From an uncultured Burkholderiales bacterium (lineage in GTDB: Bacteria > Pseudomonadota > Gammaproteobacteria > Burkholderiales > Burkholderiaceae_C): a stretch of DNA of 42,371 nucleotides. Position 1 is the first letter of the stretch. Each line of letters starts with the position of its first letter. The DNA lies in assembly GCA_903864315.1 (NCBI GenBank), contig CAIPFK010000079.1:1-42371 (forward strand), in the 5' to 3' direction. The notes below the pieces were generated by a model, which ran no database searches, was not told the DNA's origin, and saw only the letters and a list, made by a program, of their open reading frames with translations. Of the stretch, positions 30,438 to 38,012 are shown piece by piece. The position numbers and the translations under genes are program-made.

Positions 30438-30443
30438 TATAAT
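30438..30443 (+). promoter_or_regulatory. Consensus -10 box (TATAAT) upstream of icd
   Basis: A perfect TATAAT sits 164 bases before icd and about 58 bases before an intrinsic terminator. The matching -35 region (TCTTTT, 17-base spacer) is poor, so an activator or extended contact would be needed. If used, transcription would begin near 30450. Confidence 0.35.
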
Positions 30444-30480
30444 CGAGCAGTGCTCCGCTTGGAGTTTGCTGTCTTGGATT

Positions 30481-30507
30481 GCCCAAAGCCCAGTAGCCCA
30501 AAGCCCA
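30481..30507. repeat. 12-bp direct repeat GCCCAAAGCCCA, 15-base period
   Basis: Two identical copies separated by GTA; the second overlaps the left arm of the terminator hairpin that starts at 30501. Confidence 0.85.
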
Positions 30508-30526
30508 TGCAACCATGGGCTTTTTT
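30501..30526 (+). terminator. Strong rho-independent terminator between iorB and icd
   Basis: Perfect 9-bp stem AAGCCCATG/CATGGGCTT with loop CAAC, ending in six T residues. It lies 168 bases after the iorB stop and 81 bases before icd. Confidence 0.9.
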
Positions 30527-30606
30527 GTTGCCGGCTCTGCTCGCGATGCTTGGACATGCGCAGTCAACAACCCATTTGCCTAGGTCACTTTTAGGAAGAT
30601 CCACAC

Positions 30607-32838
30607 ATGACAGCCGACAACTCAAAAATCATCTATACCTTGACCGATGAAGCGCCATTGTTGGCGACCGCATCCTTTTTGCCCATCATTCGCATCTTTG
30701 CCAAGCCCGCGGGCATCGAGGTCGCTCAGAGCGACATTTCTGTGGCGGCCCGTATTTTGGGTGAGTTTCCTGAGTTTTTGACCGATGCACAAAAACTGCC
30801 CGACAATTTGGCCGAGCTCGGGCGCTTGACACTCTTGCCCGAGACCAACATCATCAAGCTGCCCAACATCAGTGCCTCGGTCCCGCAACTCGTGGCCTGT
30901 ATCCAAGAGTTGCAAAGCAAGGGCTTTGCACTCCCGAACTTTCCAGAAGATCCCAAGAGCGACGCTGATAAATCCATCCGCGCTCGCTACTCCAAGTGCA
31001 TGGGCTCGGCGGTGAACCCTGTGCTTCGTGAGGGCAACTCGGACCGGCGAGCTCCCTTGGCCGTCAAAAACTTCGCTCGCAAAAACCCCCACAGCATGGG
31101 CGAGTGGAGCCAAGCCTCTCGCACCCACGTTGCCACCATGACGCACGGAGACTTCTATCACGGTGAGAAGTCCATGACCTTGGACAAGGCACGTGAAGTG
31201 CGAATGGAAGTGCTCACACAAAGCGGTAAAACAGTGGTCCTAAAACCCAAGCTCTCCTTGCTGGCTGGTGAGATCATTGACAGCATGTTCATGGGCAAAA
31301 AAGAGCTGTGTGAGTTCTTTGAAGAACAAATGCAAGATGCCAAAAAGACAGGCATGCTGTTTTCTTTGCACTTGAAAGCCACCATGATGAAGGTCTCTCA
31401 CCCCATCGTGTTTGGTCATGCAGTTCGGGTGTACTACAAAGACGTTTTTGCCAAACACGCCAAGCTCTTTGAAGAAATCGGTGTCAATGTCAACAATGGC
31501 TTGGTCAACCTCTATGACAAACTGCAAACCTTGCCCGCTGCAAAACGAGACGAGGTGTTGGCCGACATGAAAGCCTGTGCTGCAACGCGTCCTGAGTTGG
31601 CGATGGTCGACTCAGACAAAGGCATCACCAATTTGCACGCGCCCAATGATGTGATTGTGGACGCGTCCATGCCCGCCATGATCCGTGTGGGTGGCAAGAT
31701 GTATGACGCCGCAGGCAAACCCCAAGACACCAAGGCTGTCATTCCAGAGAGCACCTTTGCTCGCATTTACCAAGAGACCATCAATTTTTGTAAAACCAAT
31801 GGTCGCTTCGATCCCAAAACCATGGGAACGGTGCCCAATGTGGGCTTGATGGCGCAGCAAGCCGAGGAGTACGGCTCGCACGACAAAACCTTTGAAGCTC
31901 CAGAGGCTGGTCAAGCCCGCATTGTGGACAACGCCACGGGCGAAGTACTCTTGAGCCAAGATGTGGGTGAGGGCGACATTTGGCGCATGTGCCAAGTCAA
32001 GGATGCACCCATCCGCGACTGGGTGAAGTTGGCCGTGACTCGCGCTCGCAACTCTGGCATGACTGCGGTGTTTTGGTTGGACCCCTATCGCCCACACGAA
32101 GCCGAGTTGATTAAAAAGGTCAATGTCTATTTGAAAGACCATGACACCAAAGGACTGGATATTCAGATCATGTCCCAAGTGCGTGCCATTCGTTTTTCCC
32201 TCGAGCGTGCCATTCGTGGAATTGACACCATTTCAGTCACCGGCAACATCTTGCGCGACTACTTGACCGATTTGTTCCCCATCATGGAATTGGGCACCAG
32301 CTCCAAAATGCTCTCCATCGTGCCGTTGATGGCAGGTGGCGGCTTGTATGAGACTGGGGCGGGTGGTTCTGCTCCAAAGCACGTCAAGCAACTCTTGGAA
32401 GAAAACCATTTGCGTTGGGATTCCTTGGGGGAATTCTTGGCGCTGGCGGCCAGCATTGAGGAGCTCGGTATCAAGACCCACAACAACAAAGCCAAGCTCG
32501 TGGCCAAGGCGCTTGATGCGGCCACGGGACAGTTGCTCAACAACAATAAAAACCCTTCCCCCAAGACGGGCGAACTTGACAACCGTGGTAGCCAGTTTTA
32601 CTTGGCGCTCTATTGGGCGCAAGAGTTGGCCGCTCAGACCGAGGACAAGGAGTTGCAAGCGCATTTCACTCCCTTGGCCAAGGCCTTGGCAGACAATGAG
32701 AAAAAGATCGTTCAAGAGCTCTTGAGCGTTCAAGGCAAAGCGGTGGACATTGGAGGCTATTTCCTGCCCGATGTGAAGAAAATGACCGAAGTCATGCGCC
32801 CAAGCACCACCTTCAACCAAGTGTTGGCCTCGGCTTGA
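30607..32838 (+). CDS. icd: Isocitrate dehydrogenase, NADP-dependent, monomeric type
   Basis: Oxidative decarboxylation of isocitrate to 2-oxoglutarate in the citric acid cycle, yielding NADPH. The 743-residue length and sequence are those of the monomeric class (Azotobacter/Corynebacterium type), unrelated in length to the ~420-residue dimeric enzyme. Isocitrate-binding residues of the monomeric enzyme are recognised: S134, N137, R141 and R147 in [18 protein letters not shown]. The run [20 protein letters not shown] and the C-terminal GYFLPD are also typical. Start ATG 30607 follows GGAAGAT. It stands 81 bases beyond a strong terminator, so it is likely expressed from a promoter between 30526 and 30607 or by readthrough. 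Confidence 0.97.
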   Translation: MTADNSKIIYTLTDEAPLLATASFLPIIRIFAKPAGIEVAQSDISVAARILGEFPEFLTDAQKLPDNLAELGRLTLLPETNIIKLPNISASVPQLVACIQELQSKGFALPNFPEDPKSDADKSIRARYSKCMGSAVNPVLREGNSDRRAPLAVKNFARKNPHSMGEWSQASRTHVATMTHGDFYHGEKSMTLDKAREVRMEVLTQSGKTVVLKPKLSLLAGEIIDSMFMGKKELCEFFEEQMQDAKKTGMLFSLHLKATMMKVSHPIVFGHAVRVYYKDVFAKHAKLFEEIGVNVNNGLVNLYDKLQTLPAAKRDEVLADMKACAATRPELAMVDSDKGITNLHAPNDVIVDASMPAMIRVGGKMYDAAGKPQDTKAVIPESTFARIYQETINFCKTNGRFDPKTMGTVPNVGLMAQQAEEYGSHDKTFEAPEAGQARIVDNATGEVLLSQDVGEGDIWRMCQVKDAPIRDWVKLAVTRARNSGMTAVFWLDPYRPHEAELIKKVNVYLKDHDTKGLDIQIMSQVRAIRFSLERAIRGIDTISVTGNILRDYLTDLFPIMELGTSSKMLSIVPLMAGGGLYETGAGGSAPKHVKQLLEENHLRWDSLGEFLALAASIEELGIKTHNNKAKLVAKALDAATGQLLNNNKNPSPKTGELDNRGSQFYLALYWAQELAAQTEDKELQAHFTPLAKALADNEKKIVQELLSVQGKAVDIGGYFLPDVKKMTEVMRPSTTFNQVLASA

Positions 32839-32923
32839 TCAAAGGCCCTCATTTCAAACCTCAAGGTCTGCTGTTGTCACTGCACCTTGATGGCCGTTGA
32901 AGGGGGGCTCTTGTTGGCTGGTC

Positions 32924-33505
32924 ATGACCATTGCTTCTATGTCCAATTCCTCGCAATCTAAATCAGCCTTTGCTCAACATCGGCGCTACGGCATGGTCTT
33001 GGGGCTACGCTTTAGTCTGGGATCTGGGCTGATGGCGTTGTCGTCTTTGATGGGGTTGGGGTTCGCGCGGAGTGCATCCGCCAAGGATGATCCGGTCGAG
33101 CACATGATGACCTCGGGTAAATTGCGCACGATGCAAGACATGCTCGCTGGCATTCATGGCCATGACTTGCATGAGAGTCAACTCAAACGCGAGGGCATTG
33201 AGTTGCAACTGTCCATTTTGGCCGACAATGGCAACTCCGTGCCTTTGGGGGTGAGTGTCAATTCGCCCATGACCCCAGAGAGCCATATTCAAGACATTTA
33301 TTTGCTGTCTCAACGCAACCCGGTCCTCGTGATGGCCCATCTTCAATTGGGGCCATGGAATGGCAGGGCAGAGCTCAATACCCGGGTGCGTTTGGCGGGT
33401 TCTCAAAAGGTCGTTGCTCTGGCGCGCACGAACAAAGACCAGTGGCTCATGGACAGTGCCGATATCATCGTGACGGAGTCGGCTTGCGTGGATGCCTCCA
33501 ATTGA
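32924..33505 (+). CDS. SoxY-like sulfur carrier protein with non-canonical C-terminus
   Basis: Exported SoxY-like protein. From ATG 32924 it has 193 residues; ATG 32939 is an equally good start (188 residues) and neither has a clear ribosome-binding site. A Tat-like leader is visible: HRRYGMVLGL, a hydrophobic stretch, and a cleavage site after ARSASA. The mature part shows the SoxY pattern, with IELQLSILADNGNSVPLGV, a two-cysteine-free core, and NTRVRLAGSQKVVALA. In canonical SoxY the chain ends in GGCGG, whose Cys carries the sulfur substrate. Here the end is VTESACVDASN: a Cys remains at about the right place, but the glycines are gone and five residues follow it. soxZ-like gene next; soxA, soxX, soxB and soxCD are absent from the window. 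Confidence 0.78.
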   Translation: MTIASMSNSSQSKSAFAQHRRYGMVLGLRFSLGSGLMALSSLMGLGFARSASAKDDPVEHMMTSGKLRTMQDMLAGIHGHDLHESQLKREGIELQLSILADNGNSVPLGVSVNSPMTPESHIQDIYLLSQRNPVLVMAHLQLGPWNGRAELNTRVRLAGSQKVVALARTNKDQWLMDSADIIVTESACVDASN

Positions 33506-33550
33506 GCAGGCAAGCATGGCGAACAACCAATTCAAGACCCTGGCATATCC

Positions 33551-33871
33551 ATGAACGCACGACTGATCTGGCCCAAAACGATTTCCAAGGGTGATGTGGT
33601 CAAGGTTCGCCTATTGATCCAGCACCCCATGGAGACCGGTTACTTGCAAGACATGACTGGTCACTTGATTCCTCGCAATGTCATTCAATGGGTGAGTTGC
33701 GTGTATGACGGTCAAGAAGTGCTGCGAGCGCAGACCTCCTCAGGAATTGCCGCCAATCCATTTTTTGAGTTTTACGTCAGGGCCACGGTCACGGCTTTGA
33801 TGGTGGTCGCTTGGCGTGACGATGATGGTCAACTGGGGGAATTGCGTCAACTCATGACCGTGCAGTCTTGA
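33551..33871 (+). CDS. SoxZ-like protein
   Basis: 106-residue partner of SoxY. It keeps the SoxZ family pattern: WPKTISKGDVVKVRLLIQHP, METGYLQDMTGHLIPRNVI, an internal CVYDGQEVLRA, SGIAANPFFEFYV and a C-terminal WRDDDGQ segment, as in SoxZ immunoglobulin-like folds. No signal peptide of its own, as normal for SoxZ, which is exported together with Tat-targeted SoxY. Located 45 bases after the SoxY-like gene. It ends 51 bases from the convergent arsH gene. Whether the pair works in thiosulfate oxidation or another carrier role is open. Confidence 0.83.
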   Translation: MNARLIWPKTISKGDVVKVRLLIQHPMETGYLQDMTGHLIPRNVIQWVSCVYDGQEVLRAQTSSGIAANPFFEFYVRATVTALMVVAWRDDDGQLGELRQLMTVQS

Positions 33872-33922
33872 TGGGAGTGAGGCTGGGCATGAGCTGTGTT
33901 CAACTCTTGAACGCAGGGAGAC

Positions 33923-34633
33923 CTAAATTGATCGTTGGTTCACTCGCTTCATCAATTCCTCGGCAGTCTCTTTTCTTTCGCTGTAACGATCGGTGAGGAA
34001 TGGTGAGACCGAGCGAGTCAATAGAGTGAACTTCACGAGCTCTTCCATCACATCAACAACTCGGTCATAGTAGGCGGAAGGCTTCATTCGATTGTTTTCA
34101 TCAAACTCCAGAAAAGCCTTGGCGACTGAGGATTGATTGGGGATCGTGATCATGCGCATCCATCGGCCTAAAATTCGCATTTGGTTGACTGCATTGAAAG
34201 ATTGTGACCCACCATTGACTTGCATGATGGCAAGAGTTTTACCTTGAGTTGGTCTCACCGCCCCGATGCTCAAAGGAATCCAATCGATTTGTGATTTCAT
34301 GAGTCCCGTCATCGCACCGTGGCGTTCGGGACTGGACCAAACCATGCCTTCGGACCACTGAACCCATTGCCTGAGTTCAACCACCTTGCTGTGGCTCTCT
34401 GGCGCCTCATCAACCAGGGGTAGGCCTGAGGGGTTGAAAATTTTCGTCTCACACCCCATCGCAATCAAAAGCCTAGAGGCTTCCTCGGCCAAGAGTCGAC
34501 TGAAGGATCGCTCCCGAAGGGATCCATATAAAAGCAAAATCCTTGGAGCATGCGCAATGGTCTGAAAATTCTGAAACTGATCCAAAGCGGGCCGGTTGAA
34601 AAGGTCAAGGTCAATGTGGGGTAAATCGGTCAT
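33923..34633 (-). CDS. arsH: ArsH, NADPH-dependent FMN oxidoreductase for organoarsenicals
   Basis: Flavoprotein that oxidises trivalent methylated and aromatic arsenicals to less toxic pentavalent forms, using NADPH and FMN chemistry. 236 residues. The flavodoxin-like FMN motif [10 protein letters not shown] is at 36-45, and [20 protein letters not shown] (101-120) and [15 protein letters not shown] (139 onward) are ArsH signatures. It is transcribed away from arsR across 103 bases that contain the ArsR-type operator, so both directions may be arsenite-inducible. Convergent with the soxZ-like gene. Confidence 0.94.
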   Translation of the reverse strand: MTDLPHIDLDLFNRPALDQFQNFQTIAHAPRILLLYGSLRERSFSRLLAEEASRLLIAMGCETKIFNPSGLPLVDEAPESHSKVVELRQWVQWSEGMVWSSPERHGAMTGLMKSQIDWIPLSIGAVRPTQGKTLAIMQVNGGSQSFNAVNQMRILGRWMRMITIPNQSSVAKAFLEFDENNRMKPSAYYDRVVDVMEELVKFTLLTRSVSPFLTDRYSERKETAEELMKRVNQRSI

Positions 34634-34714
34634 GATTTTGGCAATGGATTCGTGGGTGGGGCTGAATGGATCAGGGTTGAGTAGATTGTAATAAAAACTT
34701 CAAATTTAATGTTT

Positions 34715-34738
34715 ATATTTCTGTTATTATAGAAATAT
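34715..34738. promoter_or_regulatory. Inverted repeat, likely ArsR operator
   Basis: ATATTTCT and AGAAATAT form a perfect 8-bp inverted repeat around 8 central bases, in the AT-rich space between arsH and arsR. Its right arm overlaps the first two bases of the arsR ATG, and no Shine-Dalgarno is visible, so arsR may have a very short or absent leader. Confidence 0.6.
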
Positions 34739-35066
34739 GAAAAACTCAGATGCCATTGCTGCATTTCTTGCTCTAGGGCAAGAATCGAGACTCAATGTCT
34801 TTCGCCTCATCGTTCAAAAAGGCGATGTCGGTTTGACGCCGTCACAAATCATCGAACACCTGGGTATTCCCAATGCCACATTGAGTTTTCACCTCAAGGA
34901 GTTGATGAATGCCAAGTTGCTTCAAGTCGAACGACAAAGCAGACATCTGATTTACCGCCCGAATGCCATGTTGGTTCAAAAACTGAGCGAATTTTTATTG
35001 GACAACTGTTGCTCAGGAAAATCTTGCATGCCCAATGAATCCTTTAAAAAAGTGAAAAATAAATGA
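34737..35066 (+). CDS. arsR: Arsenite-responsive repressor ArsR
   Basis: Small winged-helix repressor of the ArsR/SmtB family, 109 residues. The DNA-recognition region is PSQIIEHLGIPNATLSFHLK (35-54). The arsenite site appears to be C-terminal: C91, C92 and C97 in NCCSGKSC, a CC-x4-C arrangement like the C-terminal site of Acidithiobacillus ferrooxidans ArsR rather than the CVC site in the recognition helix of the E. coli type. Its stop overlaps the start of arsC (ATGA). A perfect inverted repeat covers the start codon and is its probable operator. Confidence 0.93.
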   Translation: MKNSDAIAAFLALGQESRLNVFRLIVQKGDVGLTPSQIIEHLGIPNATLSFHLKELMNAKLLQVERQSRHLIYRPNAMLVQKLSEFLLDNCCSGKSCMPNESFKKVKNK

Positions 35067-35542
35067 AAAAGTACAACATCTTGTTTTTATGCACCCACAA
35101 CTCATCGCGATCGGTTTTGGGCGAAGCACTGGCATCGACTCATCCAAGTGGTTTATTTGTGGGTTTCTCAGCCGGTTCAACGCCTGGCACATCGGTCAAT
35201 CCTATTGCAGCAGAGCTTGCTCAAGAAATTGGCTATGACCCCAGCAAACTTAGAAGCAAGAGTTGGGATGAATATGCTTTACCCGATGCCCCAAAGATGG
35301 ACTTCATCATCACTGTGTGTGATCAAGCTGCTGGAGAAGTTTGCCCTTATTGGCCAGGCCAACCAGTCTCAGCTCATTGGGGATTTCCTGATCCATCCCA
35401 GGTCCAAGGAACACCACAAGAAAAGAGACATGCTTTTTTGACTGTCATGCATGGATTGAAGAAGCGGATCGACTTTCTGGCAGTCATGCCCTTGGGTACA
35501 TTGACTGCAATGAGCTTACAAGAGGTGCATGCAAAATTATGA
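35063..35542 (+). CDS. arsC: Arsenate reductase, low-molecular-weight phosphatase type
   Basis: Reduces arsenate to arsenite in the cytoplasm. 159 residues with the CX5R phosphatase loop C10-THNSS-R16 right after the first strand, and the redox pair C86 and C94 in VCDQAAGEVCP. The AHWGFPDP block near 105 is the usual proteobacterial form. Translationally coupled to arsR before it and to the aquaporin gene after it by four-base overlaps. Arsenite made here leaves through the channel encoded next. Confidence 0.94.
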   Translation: MKKYNILFLCTHNSSRSVLGEALASTHPSGLFVGFSAGSTPGTSVNPIAAELAQEIGYDPSKLRSKSWDEYALPDAPKMDFIITVCDQAAGEVCPYWPGQPVSAHWGFPDPSQVQGTPQEKRHAFLTVMHGLKKRIDFLAVMPLGTLTAMSLQEVHAKL

Positions 35543-36186
35543 AAAATTATGCATCTGAATACGTTGGTACCACTCTACTTCTTGCAATCGTTGCGGGTTC
35601 AGGCCTGATGGGGGAGACCTTGGGCGCGGGAAACGCTGCAGTTGCCTTGCTGGGCAATAGTATTGCAACTGGTGCTGGTCTTTATGTACTGATTGTGGTG
35701 TTGGGTCCAATTTCTGGTGCTCACTTCAATCCACTCGTGAGTATGATGAGTTGGAGATTGGGGCATCTGGGCTTGAAGACGATGATTGGTTATTGGGTGT
35801 GCCAATTCACTGGAGCCATCTCTGGGATATGGATCACTCACTTGATGTTCAGTTTGCCCATTATTCAAGAGTCAACCAAAGCCAGAAATGGATTGGGAAT
35901 TTGGGTCAGTGAACTTGTCTCAACGTTGGTTTTGTTGGCGGTCATTCGTCTTGGTGATAAATCGGCCAAAGACCAGATGCCCATGTTGGTGGCGATGACT
36001 GTCACTGCAGGTTATTGGTTTACATCATCTACTTTTTTTGCCAATCCCGCTGTGGCGTTTGCAAGAAGTTTGACCAATACATTTGTAGGCATTGCTCCTC
36101 AAGATGTCCAAGGATTTGTGACTGCTGAGCTATTGGCTGTTTTTTTTATCGTCATATTTTTTGGTAAAACCAAGACTGCAACATAA
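35539..36186 (+). CDS. aqpS: AqpS-like aquaglyceroporin (arsenite channel)
   Basis: Major intrinsic protein of 215 residues and six helices. The two pore loops are NPL (SGAHFNPLVS, near residue 61) and NPA (FANPAVAFARSLTN, near residue 168); substitution of the first NPA by NPL is seen in AqpS-related proteins. Sitting inside the ars operon in the place of an ArsB or Acr3 pump, it presumably lets arsenite flow out down its gradient after reduction by ArsC, as described for Sinorhizobium meliloti AqpS. Overlaps arsC by four bases. Confidence 0.9.
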   Translation: MKNYASEYVGTTLLLAIVAGSGLMGETLGAGNAAVALLGNSIATGAGLYVLIVVLGPISGAHFNPLVSMMSWRLGHLGLKTMIGYWVCQFTGAISGIWITHLMFSLPIIQESTKARNGLGIWVSELVSTLVLLAVIRLGDKSAKDQMPMLVAMTVTAGYWFTSSTFFANPAVAFARSLTNTFVGIAPQDVQGFVTAELLAVFFIVIFFGKTKTAT

Positions 36187-36199
36187 TGTAATTTTTTCC

Positions 36200-36241
36200 A
36201 TAGGTCACTTAATATAGGTAACTTAATATAGGTAACTTAGA
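36200..36241. repeat. Three tandem 14-bp repeats downstream of aqpS
   Basis: Units ATAGGTCACTTAAT, ATAGGTAACTTAAT and ATAGGTAACTTAGA follow head to tail starting 14 bases after the aqpS stop codon. Confidence 0.9.
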
Positions 36242-36255
36242 TTCGGTTCAAATAG

Positions 36256-36291
36256 TCCGAGTCGATCCAGGGTTTTGGGATTTGACTCGGA
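36256..36291. other. 8-bp inverted repeat (TCCGAGTC/GACTCGGA)
   Basis: A perfect 8-bp inverted repeat with two more possible inner pairs and a loop of about 16 bases, shortly after the tandem repeats. It has no T tract, so it could be a stable 3' RNA end or a protein-binding site. Confidence 0.55.
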
Positions 36292-36709
36292 ATGCAGTTG
36301 CACAAAATACACATCGATGATTGGTCTGAACCAAAGTCGTGCAAATGTGCATAACTTCAAATGGGTGATTTTGATTGAATATGAGCAAATCTGGGCGAGT
36401 GGAACCATCGTGTCCGCTCATTGATGACTCGTCAAGATCCCTGAGTGTGATGAGGCTTCACGCCTATCATTTTTAACACTTCAATTGATGTATGACAACA
36501 ACTTTGAGGATTAAAAGTTTAGCATTGGATTTTGGCTTCAACTCATTGCTAAAAATATCAATGAACCGAATGTTGTGCTCATTTCAAATCGCAACTTGAA
36601 CGTGATTCATCATTGCGAAGTATGGGGCTTCCTTGCTACGTAGCGCTCGATAGCGAGGTATCAATTCCTGATAAATGAATGGGAAACCAATATTTTGAAG
36701 ATGCTCTAA

Positions 36710-37924
36710 ATGGTTTCTAATCAATCCAAGAATTTGCCCGCCATCAAGAAAATACCGGCGAGTATTTGGGTGCTCGGTTTTGTGAGTATGTTGACAGACA
36801 TTTCAACAGAGATGATTCATAGTTTGCTGCCAATGTTTTTGGTGAGCACCATGGGAGCCAGCGTTTTGATTGTCGGTCTTATTGAGGGTGTTGCTGAATC
36901 AACTGCCTTGATGATGAAGGTTTTTTCTGGAAGTTTGAGTGATTTCTTGGGTCGACACAAAACCTTGGTGGTGGCTGGATATGGATTAAGCGCTCTAACA
37001 AAGCTAATTTTCCCTGTGGCCTTGTCGATTCAAGTTATTCTTGGCGCTAGATTTCTTGATCGAATTGGCAAGGGAATCAGAGATGCTCCAAGAGATGCGC
37101 TAATTGCCGATATTACCCCACTGGACGTCCGTGGCGCTGCTTTTGGATTAAGACAATCTTTGGACTCTGTAGGTGCATTTTTGGGGCCTTGCATCGCAGT
37201 GATTTTGATGCTGGTTTGGGCGAACGAATTTCGATGGGTGTTTTGGGTTGCAATCATCCCAGTAACCATTGCTGTAATTTTATTGATTCTTTTTGTCGAT
37301 GAGATGAAAGTTGACCGTCCTTCAAATCCTCAAAATCCATTGAGTTTTAGAAGTTTGAAGAAATTGGATTTCAATTATTGGTCAGTCGTTTTAATTGGCT
37401 CCATGTTGGGATTTGCTAGGTATAGCGATGCATTTTTGGTTTTGCGTGCTTACGACAGTGGAATTCCAATGTATTTGGTTCCGTTAGTATTGGTTGTCAT
37501 GAATATTGTTTATGCTTTGGTCGCATATCCATTTGGAAAATTGTCGGACAGGGTTGGATACGCAAATCTTTTAAAGTGTGGTGTTATCACACTGTTATTT
37601 TCGAATTTAATATTGGCATATGGCCACCACTTTGGATACGTCTTGATGGGTGTTTCATTGTGGGGTCTTCATATGGGACTCACTCAAGGACTCATGGCCA
37701 CCATGATTGCTGATGTCGCCCCTGAGGATCTGAGAGGTACAGCGTATGGTGTTTTTAATTTATTTTTAGGTGTGTCAATGCTCGTATCGAATGCAATTTC
37801 TGGGCTGATATGGGATCACTACGGCGCAGAATTTACTTTTTACTTTAGCGCGTTAATTTGTTCTTTGTGTTTTATTTTTTTATTGTCCAATGTCATGAAA
37901 TTTCGCTATACCCCAGCAAGCTGA
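36710..37924 (+). CDS. MFS transporter linked to the arsenic genes
   Basis: 404-residue protein with twelve hydrophobic helices. The major facilitator signature between helices 2 and 3 is readable as GSLSDFLGRHKTLVVAGYG, and a second GKLSDRVGY loop follows in the C-terminal half. RFLDRIGKGIRDAPRDALIA (after helix 4) is a distinctive block of this MFS group. Strongly AT-rich codon use compared with the genes left of 34 kb. Position suggests arsenical or related export, but it is separated from the operon by a 523-base gap and could be independent. It is not obviously ArsJ, since no glyceraldehyde-3-phosphate dehydrogenase gene is beside it. Confidence 0.85.
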   Translation: MVSNQSKNLPAIKKIPASIWVLGFVSMLTDISTEMIHSLLPMFLVSTMGASVLIVGLIEGVAESTALMMKVFSGSLSDFLGRHKTLVVAGYGLSALTKLIFPVALSIQVILGARFLDRIGKGIRDAPRDALIADITPLDVRGAAFGLRQSLDSVGAFLGPCIAVILMLVWANEFRWVFWVAIIPVTIAVILLILFVDEMKVDRPSNPQNPLSFRSLKKLDFNYWSVVLIGSMLGFARYSDAFLVLRAYDSGIPMYLVPLVLVVMNIVYALVAYPFGKLSDRVGYANLLKCGVITLLFSNLILAYGHHFGYVLMGVSLWGLHMGLTQGLMATMIADVAPEDLRGTAYGVFNLFLGVSMLVSNAISGLIWDHYGAEFTFYFSALICSLCFIFLLSNVMKFRYTPAS

Positions 37925-37981
37925 GATAATTTATACGCGGTGGCTCAAACCTACCCAATAGCTAACTTTGGCCTCAATCTT

Positions 37982-38012
37982 TGGTTAACTAAAAACCATT
38001 TTTAGTTAACCA
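37982..38012. terminator. Perfect 14-bp inverted repeat over the 3' end of the hydrolase gene
   Basis: TGGTTAACTAAAAA and TTTTTAGTTAACCA pair perfectly around the loop CCA. It covers the last codons and stop of the minus-strand hydrolase gene and lies 58 bases after the convergent MFS gene. The A5/T5 inner part and symmetry fit a bidirectional terminator of low GC, or a protein-binding palindrome. Confidence 0.6.

Larger units (their letters stand above)
30450..30526 (+). ncRNA. Possible short transcript (small RNA or attenuated leader) upstream of icd
   Basis: A TATAAT box followed about 77 bases later by a strong intrinsic terminator, with no open frame of note between them, would produce a short RNA. 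It contains two copies of GCCCAAAGCCCA (30481-30492 and 30496-30507), the second running into the terminator stem, so pairing alternatives exist. It could be a free-standing small RNA, an attenuator of icd, or just the end of the iorAB transcript. I recognise no known RNA family. Confidence 0.25.
36187..36709. other. AT-rich 523-base gap between aqpS and the MFS gene
   Basis: No supported gene; a 61-codon minus-strand frame here shows no family likeness. The gap holds three 14-bp tandem repeats and an 8-bp inverted repeat (separate entries), a weak terminator-like element at 36448-36474 (TGATGAGGC/GCCTATCA then four T), and a small CGCT/AGCG hairpin near 36645. Promoter sites for the MFS gene were not fixed. 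Confidence 0.55.

Noticed and set aside
36241-36300. GGTTCAAAT stretch considered as part of a tRNA
   Set aside because: No acceptor stem, anticodon stem or CCA end can be built around it.
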